Part shown: piece by piece, positions 11,030-21,021 of the stretch
Layout: every line of letters begins with the position of its first letter
Numbering within the stretch: the first letter of the stretch is position 1
DNA from: Neolentinus lepideus HHB14362 ss-1
Lineage: Eukaryota; Basidiomycota; Agaricomycetes; Gloeophyllales; Gloeophyllaceae
Reading direction: 5' to 3'
NCBI GenBank assembly: GCA_001632425.1
Contig: KV425553.1
Location: forward strand, 533,648 to 597,647
DNA length: 64,000 bases
The notes under the pieces: model-generated
The model's input: the letters and a program-made list of their open reading frames with translations, nothing else
Databases searched by the model: none
Told to the model about the DNA's origin: nothing
Translations under genes and position numbers: made by a program

Positions 11030-11321
11030 TTTGCAGCAGGCTTATCAGCTCCACCCAGATTATCGAGCACAAGCTGGGCAAATCTTGCCATATGTTGCCA
11101 GACCACCCACAGGGAAATTGAATATGTTCAATCTCTATGTTGCTCTATCACGGAGTGCGGGGCAAGAGACTATTCGACTCCTCACGGATTTCGATGTAGA
11201 TGTTTTCAAGCAAAGTCATGATGCGTATTTGATACAGGAAGATGAGCGGCTTGAAGGATTGGACAAAAGGACACATGAATGGTGGGACAGCATGCGTACT
11301 AATTTCATCCTAAGTACTTGA
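11030..11321 (+). pseudogene. C-terminal fragment of PIF1-type helicase (mobile-element relic)
   Basis: An open stretch coding NLYVALSRSAGQETIRLL and a DFDVDVF...EDERLEGLD tail matches the C-terminal end of PIF1-like helicases, where the LYVALSR box is helicase motif VI. In fungi such helicases are often encoded by Helitrons. The frame opens after a plausible acceptor just before 11030, and nothing upstream supplies the Walker motifs or the rest of the helicase core, so this is a truncated remnant. Confidence 0.6.
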
Positions 11322-13643
11322 CGAGCAGAGATAATGTTGTAACGAGAGTAGCTCAGCAGACAGAACTTAGATACTGCAACAGTTAATGTGGCGCCGCATG
11401 CTGGAAATGGAAACAAAAAAAACAAAGACAAATAAAGTGGAAATTCTGAATTTCCATACTGACACAGCAGGATACCTTGCTAGTCGCAAGGTAAAGCCCC
11501 TTTGTGTCATGCAGATTGGGTGAAAGGCCGTTCAACATCACCATAGTCATAGTGCAGCTAGCCTCAATATAATAATGTGGATTGTCACTTTGCAATGGCC
11601 GGAGAGTTGGGCAATCTCTGGAATGTTGAGATGTTGCTCATAATACCATACAATAATGTGCTATCCTAACTCTATAAACACTGGTGGAGGCATGAATTAG
11701 CGTGACAAGGTCACTGTTTACACCGCGCAAACAATTACACATACTCGGGCGCGAGACGCGAGTGTCTAAACGAATATGCAAAGCATTGTGATACACCACA
11801 CAATCCGATCAGCGGGGCTCGCTTTGTGAGACATGGAAGCATGGGCAACCGACGCGAGCGGCCATTTTGTGACAGGTTCATTACTGGACTTAGACGCGCA
11901 CCGGGTCCAGTGCAAGCTGTGATGAATACGTGAACCCTAATGCAATCCCCGAAAGTATCCTGCATAGCATGTTCGAATTCGGTTCTTCCCTTCGCCACGA
12001 CGTGCCATAATGGACGTCCAGACATATGCTCAGCGTAGTACTGCGTGCAGCTGTTCATCATGGCCATTTATTACGCCACTGATGCTCGATTCTGCGGCAG
12101 AGTAACGACGTGGATTGTCCGGATATCTCGCGACATTTGCCACAATCCCGGACCCACAATCAATATTTCAATCTCAGAATACCTTAACCCGCTTTCGAAT
12201 GACACAAGTCCACGTTCATCTTGCGTTCATCGACACCAGCACTCGCCCTGGACTCTTTAGTCAGGGACTGTTGTGCTTTTGCATAACCTGCAGTGAGTAT
12301 ATCTAATCTTTGCCTGCTTGAAATGCTCCGACGTCTCTGATGAATGTTGCGACCAACTCTCCGGAACGCGTTTCTAGACTCGCCCACTCTATCGCCAGAA
12401 GCAGTGGAGAAGATTTCTCGTCAGTGTCCGATATGGCACCAAAATATAGTCTCGGTAAAGGAGACCTTGATACTCTCCAAGAACATTGGGAATCAATCGC
12501 CGTTTAGGCTACATTGTTCTTGCTCTTGGCTGTAGACGCAATACTCCGAGAAGTATGGGTGTCAGTTCAGGTCGGTTCTATGGTATTTCTGTCCTGTCCA
12601 CACTCTCGATGCATCGCCCCTTAGATTCATTAGTGTTGGAGGCGTATGATTCAACTTCTCCTTCGGTAGTAGTCTAATGCATCCATGCTATGTTCTCTGA
12701 ATGTCATCTTCCACCCGAGTCGGAGTGATGACCTTTTCCTGCCTGTTCGGGTTGCTTTCCCAGTATGGATGCATCTCGTTTTGGATGCTGTAGGATGTCG
12801 AGTCGGAATGCTTCCCTCCAGAGTTTGGCCGCAGTTGACTGAACCTCTCGTAGCCTATTATGTCGGATCGACTTGTCTCGCTTCAAGCTTGTATGTTCAA
12901 TACTCAACGCCGCACGGAATATAAGGGTTGTCAATTACCAAAAGTCAAGATCGAACGACACTACCTGGCAATTATGCTTGACTCGGGCTGTGCTTCTTCG
13001 ATGCATCCGAGGATACTCTCCGACCATTAACTCTACTTGCCCGACTGTATCGCGGCGGACGTGTCTCGCTCTTCTGAGACCAGAGCCAAAGCAGTGCGGA
13101 AGATCCTCAGCGAAAGCACGTAGCACAAAGGATGTGTCTCAAATGAAAAGGGCATACATAAGGGAGGGAGTGTGAGAATGATAGAGGCACTGTATTTGAA
13201 ACAAACATGTGCAGATGACAAAAAGACATCGACCTAGAGATATTAGAAATGTATCTGTATCATAAAATATCGGCTCAGGACATCATACGACACCATGGTG
13301 TTGGATTACAATAGGGAGGTCTGTCACCTACTACATATGATTTCGCCGAGTGTACAATGAATGAGTCTTCATGGAATATCAGGCAGAAAATGCATCCAAA
13401 GTCGAAGAACAGCGAATTTTGTAGCACACGTGAAGACACTGAAGAGTCGAGTCGCACAATAGCGTGACAAAGTCACTGCAGTAGTCACACCACGTGCCCG
13501 AGGTTTGTGCGGTTGCGACACGGGCCACAACCGCCACAGGCGTGTTCTTGTTGTTGACTACCAACCTTCTTTTGGGAACTCCGTCCTTAAGCGCAAGTTT
13601 CGTCTAAGCTTGTCTCTTACTTCCTTCCTGTCAAATCAAAGCC
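11322..13643. other. Long stretch without a recognised gene
   Basis: About 2.3 kb with only short, non-conserved open frames on both strands. It lies between the helicase fragment and the first RAE1 copy and is probably decayed mobile-element sequence plus the RAE1 promoter. I see no supported gene. Confidence 0.5.
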
Positions 13644-15097
13644 ATGTCGTTCTTCAACACGGCAGCATCCACAGCGCCCGCGGCTCCAGCGGAGAAGGAC
13701 ATTGAAGTTACGGACCCGCCAACTGACTCCATTTCTTCCTTGTCGTTCTCGCCTCAGGCGGATTACTTGGCTGTTGGAAGCTGGGACAATAATGTGCGTG
13801 CATATGCTGACGACACGTGTTGGTCACCGTTGTTTGCTGGAAGTTGACCTGAAACTCGCGGGCAGGTACGCGTCTATGAGGTTGGGGCGAACGGTCAGAC
13901 ACAAGGAAAGGCGATGTACTCGCATCCAGGTCCTGTTTTAGGAGTGTGCTGGAATAAGGTGTGTTGTTGCTGTTTTTCTACATGTGGTTTCTGAACGACT
14001 TGGCAGGACGGGACGAAAATATTATCTGGAGGAGCAGACAATGCAGCGAGAATGTTTGATGTGCAGACGGGTCAGACCTCGCAGGTTGCTGCACACGATG
14101 CACCGGTGAAAGCGGTGAGGTGGATTGAGACGCCGCAAGGTGGCATCCTCGTAACTGGAAGTTGGGATAAGACAGTCAAGGTGCATACTTCTATTGCTCT
14201 GCGGAAGTTCAAGAGACTGATTGAGCATGCGCATAAGTACTGGGACTTGCGATCTTCGCAGCCGATCGGCACAGTGAATCTGCCCGAGCGGTGCTATAGT
14301 CTCGATGTTGCGTACCCGTTGATGGTTGTTGGTACAGCCGAGCGTCATTTGTGCATTTTCAACCTGAACAACCCTATGACACCTCATAAGACGATGCAGT
14401 CTCCATTGAAATGGCAGACAAGAACTGTATCGTGCTTCCCAACAAACAATGGTTTTGCCGTGGGGAGTGTTGAGGGTCGTGTAGCGATTCAGTACGTGGT
14501 CTGGGATGCCGCCTTCAATAAACGTAGCTGATCTCTTGCATTTTCCACAAAGATATATTGATGACAAAGATTCAGCGTGAGTCGCATCCAGATGTACATC
14601 CTGTACCAGGCTGATTTGGATGTAAAGGAACAACTTTTCGTTCAAATGTCATCGTCGAGATGCAACTCCGAACTCCAAAGATCAATCATTAGTATTTGCT
14701 GTGAACGACATCACATTCCACCCCGTGCACGGTACATTCTCCACTTGTGGTGAGCTCGCTCCTTTCTCCCCCAAGGGTCCCCCTGACGACGATTATCTCA
14801 GGTTCGGACGGGACTATCAACTTTTGGGACAAGGACGCCCGCACCAGGCTGAAGAGTAAGTTTCATTCCTTCTTGGAAATCCTTTTCCTCATGTCTTCGC
14901 TTCGTACAGCTTTCGAGCCCTCCCCTGGTCCCATCACTTCTACTACCTTCAATCGCAACGGCTCCATCTTTGCGTACGCCGTCTCCTACGATTGGTCGAA
15001 GGGTCATTCTGGTATGACCCCTGGACACCCAAACAAGATTATGTTGCACGCCTGTAAAGAGGAGGAGGTGAAGAAGCGAGTAGTAAAGGGACGGTAA
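13644..15097 (+). CDS. RAE1: mRNA export factor Rae1/Gle2, copy 1
   Basis: WD-repeat beta-propeller protein of 352 residues that docks at the nuclear pore through nucleoporin GLEBS motifs and supports mRNA export. Exons: 13644-13793, 13866-13958, 14007-14180, 14238-14491, 14553-14576, 14628-14749, 14802-14855, 14910-15097. Family hallmarks are DSISSLSFSPQADYLAVGSWD near residue 27, GPVLGVCWNKDGTKILSGG, KTVKYWDLRS, LPERCYSLDV, and the C-terminal AVSYDWSKGH with HPNKIMLHAC. All introns are GT-AG and the frame is open throughout. This copy has the longer N-terminus and is a natural candidate for the ancestral housekeeping gene. It is followed after 446 bases by a paralogue in the same orientation. 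Confidence 0.95.
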
Positions 15098-15543
15098 CGT
15101 GGGGATGTCGGGAAGTAATATATATGAAGGCGAGAGTGTGGTTAGTTTGTTTCTTCTGTATAAACTCTTGTAATTTGATGCGCCTTAGTCCTCTACTAAG
15201 TCAGTCCGACATGAGAGTGGTAGGAATGACGAGTGGGCGTGGCCAGCAAGTGTATCGCATCGAACAAGTGTGTAAGCCTCGCCGTACGACAGCATATTCT
15301 TCGAGTCCACAAGGGTCGATAGTACACCCGACCGCGATCAAGTTATCCACGTCTGCTACTAGACACAGTATCGTGCAGATTCACCTTCCTGTAACGGTGA
15401 TCATTATGTGATTCTGCCCTTCGCATCGCGAACCCAAGTACCTAAATACGGGTCGTGATGAAATGAGTCAAATTGGCGCCGGGTGGCGTCCTAGTTGATC
15501 GAGCTAAGGGTTTACTACCAATCATCCTTCACCCGGTACCTCG
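15098..15543. promoter_or_regulatory. Spacer between the two RAE1 copies
   Basis: Holds the 3' end of copy 1 and the promoter of copy 2. No motif identified. Confidence 0.4.
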
Positions 15544-16981
15544 ATGTCCTTTCCTAACGTTTCTACCGCTCCAGCACGGAAGGATGTGGAAATAAGGGGA
15601 CCACCGGCTGACTCCATCTCATCACTAAGTTTCTCTCCAACTGCAGACTTCCTAGCTGTGGGAGGATGGGATAACAATGTACAACATCGCATCGTTGTCC
15701 ACATTGCATCGTATAATTAACAGTTTACAGGTTCATGTGTATGAAGTTGCTGGCAACCTGGATTCCCGTGGAGTAGCAATGTACTCTCATCAAGGTCCAG
15801 TACTAGGAGTCTGCTGGAACAAGGTCCGCGTCCATATTTCACCGATTTGTCATGCTCTTTGCATCTGACTCTCTGTGTTGCAGGATGGCACCCGGATCCT
15901 GTCCGGAGGCGCCGACAACGCTGCGCGTGTGTTCGATGTACAAACTGGACAATCCTCTCAGGTCGCTGCCCACGACGCCCCTGTGAAGGCAGCGCGGTGG
16001 ATTGAGAGCCCTCAGGGGTGCATACTCGTCACCGGAAGTTGGGACAAGACTGTCAAGGTCAGTCATTTCCTCTTAGGCATTGCGTTTATTAACGAAACTC
16101 TCGCTCGTGAAGTACTGGGACCTTCGCAGCCCACAACCTATTGGAGTCGTCTCGCTTCCTGAACGATGCTATAGTTTGGATGTCGTCTACCCGCTCATGG
16201 CCGTTGGGACAGCGGACCGCAATATCCAGATATTTGATCTCAGGAACCCGATGACGCCCCGCAAGTCCATTCCGTCTCCGCTTAGGTGGCAGACGCGAGT
16301 TGTGAACTGCTTCCTCACGGCCGATGGATTCGCAGTTGGAAGCATAGAGGGCCGAGTCGCTATGCAGTGCGTTACAGGCCCTCGCCTGATACCACACCTT
16401 CTGAATTGCCATGCTCTAGCGCAGTTACATCAGCCAGAATAATATGGCGTAAGTGCTACATTATCTCCATTAACTTATCGCTCCCTGACGCATGTTGCTA
16501 GGAATAATTATACCTTCAGGTGCCACAGGCAGGACATGAAGCAGGCCTCCAAGGTGGAATCCGTAGTTTACGCCGTGAATGACATCATATTTCATCCGGT
16601 CTACCAGGGGACATTCGCCACTTGTGGTACGTTCACGTACTCCAGATTCAGTCTCCCTTAACTCACCTATTTGGACGTCAGGGTCCGACGGCACCATCAA
16701 CTTATGGGAGAGAGACACTCGTACACGACTCCAAAGTAAGGACCTATCTCTGGGTCCTTGGATTCCATTAACGAAAATCACTACCAGCATTAGAGCCATG
16801 TCCCGGTCCAGTGACGTCGATGGGATTCAACCGGAGTGGCACGATCTTGGCCTACGCTGTGTCCTATGATTGGTCCAGAGGTTACTCCTATATGAAAACC
16901 GGACACCCTAATAAAATCATGCTACATGCGTGTCTGGATGCAGAAGTGCAAAGGAAGGCCAATTTTCCCAGGGCGAACTGA
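15544..16981 (+). CDS. RAE1: Rae1/Gle2 paralogue, copy 2 (tandem duplicate)
   Basis: Second, head-to-tail Rae1/Gle2-type propeller, 350 residues. Exons: 15544-15678, 15731-15823, 15884-16057, 16113-16366, 16425-16448, 16502-16626, 16682-16735, 16788-16981. Exons 2, 3, 4, 5 and 7 have exactly the same lengths as in copy 1 (93, 174, 254, 24, 54 bases). The first, sixth and last differ by 5, 1 and 2 codons. Landmark motifs (DGTRILSGGADNAARVFD, LPERCYSLDV, AVSYDWSRGY, HPNKIMLHAC) are kept and no stop or frameshift is seen, so it looks functional. Third positions and introns have diverged strongly, arguing for an old duplication. Whether it kept the export role or specialised cannot be told. Confidence 0.93.
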
Positions 16982-17193
16982 GTGGCCTCTCGCAGGTCTG
17001 GTTTTGATTATGCCTCGGTGTGCACCGTTTACATCTATGGGGAAATAGCTGCTAATCGTACGATCTATCACAGTGATACGAGTGTGCTCCACGGAATGTG
17101 CATAAACACAAGAGAAAAGTAAATATTGCAGTCCATAGTGGGATTGTTGGGGTCTCATGAATAAAGAAATTCAGCTGAAACCAAAAGGAATGA

Positions 17194-17275
17194 CGACAAA
17201 CCTGGGACTCGAACCCAGAATCTCCAGCTACGAAATAACCGGAAACTGGCGCGTTAACCATTACGCTAGTCTGCC
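17194..17275 (-). tRNA. tRNA-Arg (anticodon CCG) with a 9-base intron
   Basis: Folds by eye into a full cloverleaf on the minus strand. The acceptor stem GGCAGAC/GTTTGTC pairs over 7 positions with some G-U. The D arm is GCG/CGC with the TGG loop, the anticodon stem CCAGT/GCTGG, the variable loop AGATT, and the T arm CTGGG/CCCAG around TTCGAGT. The discriminator base is G. The 16-base anticodon loop splits into a standard 7-base loop with anticodon CCG plus a 9-base intron one base 3' of the anticodon, the canonical intron position. The B-box GGTTCGAGTCC is intact. Confidence 0.88.
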
Positions 17276-17449
17276 TCATCTCGATTTTTTCTTGTGTACA
17301 GTATTGTACCATTGAATAATGTGGTATATTTTGCAGCACGTCCTGTATATTTTTTCACACATTCTTTCCTAAGCTAGTTACACTATATTAAATCTGGCGC
17401 CTTCTAGAAAAAATTAAGACCAATAGAACTATTTTCTCATGAGTTATAT

Positions 17450-17783
17450 TACTGTACCATTTCGATCAATTCGCCGCCGGCCATGACGCGTGACAACCGG
17501 AATCAGTTCGCCAGCCCGCCGTCTCGCCGGACGACGCGTGACAAGCTCCCAACTTCGCCAGTGTCCCAGACATGTCGGATATTTCCGTATAGACTTTTAA
17601 TCCCAATTTAATCCATTTTAAACCTTCTTTCTGCTGGTAATCACTTATAATGGTGTTCGGAATTTCCGACATTGGCATTTCATTTCGCCACCTAGCTACA
17701 TGACGCGTGACAATACCTAAATTTCGCCACGCCAGAGGGACGCGTGACGCGTGACACGGCGAATTGATCGAAATGGTACAGTA
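17450..17783. mobile_element. MITE-like element with about 27-bp perfect terminal inverted repeats
   Basis: The ends at 17450-17476 and 17757-17783 are perfect inverted complements, starting tactgtaccatttcgatc. The 334-base interior has no coding frame. It carries at least four copies of the string acgcgtgac (near 17484, 17534, 17702, 17740) and an inverted pair around ggaatttccgacat. The flanks suggest a short TAT-type target duplication, which is weak because the site is AT-rich. This is the structure of a non-autonomous DNA transposon; no matching transposase is in the window. Confidence 0.8.
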
Positions 17784-18414
17784 TATGATCTTTGTGTCGT
17801 AATCTTATCTGATAAGTTTTGCTACTCATATTTATCTAATCTGTCGGCATCTTGTTAGATCTCAGATCCAGCCACAGTCTAGGACTGGGCGAGACGGCTT
17901 GCTATCAAGACACGGGTCCGATGTTTGGTAACGGCGAACATGCTACATAAGGCATAGACCATTGCCATTTCCAAAGGATGTCCGCACCTTGGGCGCAGTA
18001 ATCCCGCGAGCTGGTTCCTCAATCAAATACACACCGTGCCAAGTGCCTATGGCTCGAGCTCGGCCGCTCCATTGCAACGACATACGCCAATTCAATGTTC
18101 AACGCCATGTGCGACACATCCATAAATATAGACGAGTACATGGTCATTGGGAGCCGGGACGCTGACAAACTGCAGGAATACGACGAATGCAACAACAGGG
18201 AGGGCAATAATGTTACAAGTACGAGTAAAACGAAGAACGCCAAACGATTATAAGGAAAGCTTGTCTCGAATCGTGCTATTGTACAAAACGTTGCGTCTTC
18301 AGTCTATGGCAAAGCAAATTGAATTTATTCTGGAAATAGACGCGTATATGTAGTTAGCTCAGGTGACAGCAGCGGCAGAGATATCACACGTACTATTTCT
18401 GCTCGAGGACGGTG
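17784..18414. other. Non-coding stretch right of the MITE
   Basis: No gene recognised. The right end is the 3' side of the small gene at 18415-18981. Confidence 0.5.
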
Positions 18415-18981
18415 TCACCTCTGTGCCTTCCAAGCTTCCTTGTTACCCATGTTCCCAAATTTCTCGCCAACATCCTGTATCGGAGGGGGATTCCTCTCCT
18501 GCAAGTTGTTCGCGCCCTTCGTACCAGCATGATCCATCAACTCCGTCCCCTTGTTGGGGTTGCCCTCGTGCCTGATCCGGGCGCTCTCCCCAACACCCGA
18601 GTCGTTCCTAGGCACTGCGCTGCTGAGATTGGGATGAGCGAGAGTGGATGCGGTGGAAGAAGAAGCGGCATCGAGTACCTCCAGGCGCTCGGTGGCAGTG
18701 TAGTTCACGTAGGGCGCGGATGTGGGGTAGGCACCGGAGGGGACGGCATAGGGCGTGTCGCTGGGATCGGGCTGAGAGACGACGTAGTGATACGACCCGT
18801 TGGCGGCGAGAGTGGGTTCTGAGGAGTATTCGATGTTCTTCTCGTAAATGCCGTTCTGCACTGAGGGAGGGGTGGTGAGAGGAGATTCGGCGAGGGCGAC
18901 AAAGGGCGAGCGGAATCCACGGGCGGCAAAGGGACGGGAAGCGCGGTGGGCGGACTTGGAGAGGGCGCGTAAGGCAGACAT
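18415..18981 (-). CDS. Hypothetical protein, probably mitochondrial
   Basis: Single-exon frame of 188 residues. The first 25 residues are rich in Arg, Ser and Ala with no acidic residue (ALRALSKSAHRASRPFAARG), as in a mitochondrial targeting sequence. A Tyr/Pro-rich middle follows (SYHYVVSQPDPSDTPYAVPS), then a hydrophilic tail rich in Asn, Gly and Lys. I do not recognise a catalytic motif or membrane segment. The length of the frame and the coherent composition support a real gene, and it resembles small conserved mitochondrial proteins of basidiomycetes in general make-up only; no function is assigned. Confidence 0.65.
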   Translation of the reverse strand: MSALRALSKSAHRASRPFAARGFRSPFVALAESPLTTPPSVQNGIYEKNIEYSSEPTLAANGSYHYVVSQPDPSDTPYAVPSGAYPTSAPYVNYTATERLEVLDAASSSTASTLAHPNLSSAVPRNDSGVGESARIRHEGNPNKGTELMDHAGTKGANNLQERNPPPIQDVGEKFGNMGNKEAWKAQR

Positions 18982-19829
18982 GGTGGTCGTGAGCTAAGGA
19001 GAGGGACTAGAGCGGGGGAGGCTTGAGAGTCCGGGCTAAAGAAGATGTGGGGTAATATACCATTTACGTCATTGTGGATTCTCACGCCCCACCTAGTAAT
19101 CTTCGGACTGCCGTTGCCTGTATCCATCTGGTGTATGTTTCGTTTCCCCAGTCTTTTGCTCATGAATGACAAGTACTCGGACTTGTGTGTGGCTTCCAGC
19201 GTTGTTTCTCTCCCTAGCAACGCCACAACCCCAACGAGAGCAACTGACGTGGCATTTGCCCGATGCTCGCAAAAAATAATGATTGGCCAGGTAGATTCAT
19301 CAAGCGATGGCCGTTGGCAGCCTCGGAAAGCTTGCATGGAATTGGTCGACGCGTGCTCAATATTAATGATGCGATTCCGCAGCCGCCCAGAATCCATCTC
19401 CGAAGTGCGCCCGCATTGTATTAGGATGGGATGCGACCATCGGACGCGCATTATCTGCTCATTGTGGACGTTTTCTGGTGTCGACCTGGGTCTCCTCTGC
19501 TGACTGTGTCGCTATGAAATACGAGTGAATCCACCGAGTCTCCGTGATGTCGTGAGGCTCGCTCAAAACTTGGATACCGTGAAGGCGTCTTTTCGTGCGC
19601 TGTGTAGCTTGCACCTTCTCGATTTCTTTCGTAGGTCTACCACTTGCAGTCTTGTCTCGTCGTGTAACTCAAAGATCGAAACGTCTCAAGGAGGATCTGT
19701 ATCCCTCAAGTCGATCACTCTTTTGGTTCTGCTTTCCTTGGACTTTGCGTGCTCGGCCGTGATCTTCGCCATGCATCAATTTCGCTTGTTGGATCGATAT
19801 TAATTAATTAATTCATGGGCTATCGGTGT
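18982..19829. other. Upstream region without a supported gene
   Basis: Includes the promoter of the gene at 18415-18981. The short open frame at 19525-19803 has no recognisable domain and is not called. Confidence 0.45.
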
Positions 19830-20115
19830 CATATCTGTCAGATTCGCTGGATCTTGGCAAGACTCGTGTATTCACCTCTCTCTCGACGTCATCGCGTGTC
19901 TGTCCCTTTACTTGCCGTGGTCTTGTGATATTCGCCGGGACGATCGACGATCCTCCAGAATCGCCAAAAACGGAATTCTTCTCGAATTCATAGCTCGGCA
20001 GAACTCTTCACAATTTGATTAATTATAGGTATCTTTTCACGTGGACGACTATGTTCACAACATGAAGGCGATATGACTGCCAATCGACCAATGTCGACGC
20101 GGCTCATCGAGTAGA
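19830..20115. repeat. Diverged direct repeat, left copy
   Basis: Alignable with 22880-23195 in the same orientation. Shared blocks include gctggatcttg, cacctctctct / gacctctctct, ggtcttgtgata, gatcgacgatcctccagaa, ctcgaattcat, and gtcgacgcggc at the right end. The copies differ by many substitutions and small indels, so the duplication is old. The two copies bracket the protease pseudogene. Confidence 0.7.
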
Positions 20116-21021
20116 TCGAAAATGGCTGGTAAATATTCACGAGGCTAGGTCACCGGTGGAGGCCCGATCATACTCGCAGCACCCCGTCCTACACCTTTGA
20201 GATTTCCGAGCGTCCCTGCAAATTCCGACTCTACCATGGACTATCCTACTGCTAGAGCAGACTCTCCCTCCAGACCCGAGCCCTCTTGCCAGGCCACCCA
20301 CCAACTGAAGGTTCTTCTCACACGGGATGCCAGCCAGAGAATCAAGTCGACGATGTCAGGCAAACCATACCGCACGGACCCGTCGGGCTCAGCCAAACGC
20401 CATGAAAGACAGGGTTGGGCATCCCTAGCAGCGGTGGGTGGATGGCTACTCCGTAGCTGAGAATCAGCATCCGATGAACTCTACTCCTAAGATTCTGCAG
20501 CGGACAGCACCACTTGTGCTGGTCGAGGGATCCCCAGATTGCCAGGGCCTTCAATGTGTTGTTGCGGTCCAGGGAGGGTGGTCAGGAGCTGGTTGTCTGG
20601 GCTGGCTCTTGTGTCTGGGGCAAAGGACGTCGTGCGAGGCTTCCTGTTCTGTGGCGAGTTTTGCTTGTCTGCTGGATTTCGGGCCTGGTATTCTCGTCGT
20701 CGTCAACGAATACGATCGAGTTACGAAGTCCATACGTACTTGCAGCACTCTCCAGGCCGGGGTAGATTCAACCTTGTTCTTTTGCGCGATTCCCTTGTAC
20801 CCGCCGCATTTTGTCGTGTATGCACCTAGGACGCAATTGCACAGATACATATATAATATTATACGCAGTCGTCGGCGTACATGGCTTAGGATTCAATTAT
20901 ACAGCTTATACAGTTTCGATTGTCCGAAGTACGAGAGAGGCTACCATAATACAGACTAGTCGATACTTGCTCCGACGCGACCAAAAGTACCACCTCGCCG
21001 ACATGAATTCTGGGTGCCCTC
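20116..21021. other. Non-coding stretch left of the protease pseudogene
   Basis: No supported gene. It forms the 3' side of the pseudogene and part of the segment between the two direct repeats. Confidence 0.45.

Noticed and set aside
15544..16981. Second RAE1 copy as a dead duplicate
   Set aside because: No stop or frameshift; exon lengths and phases match copy 1.
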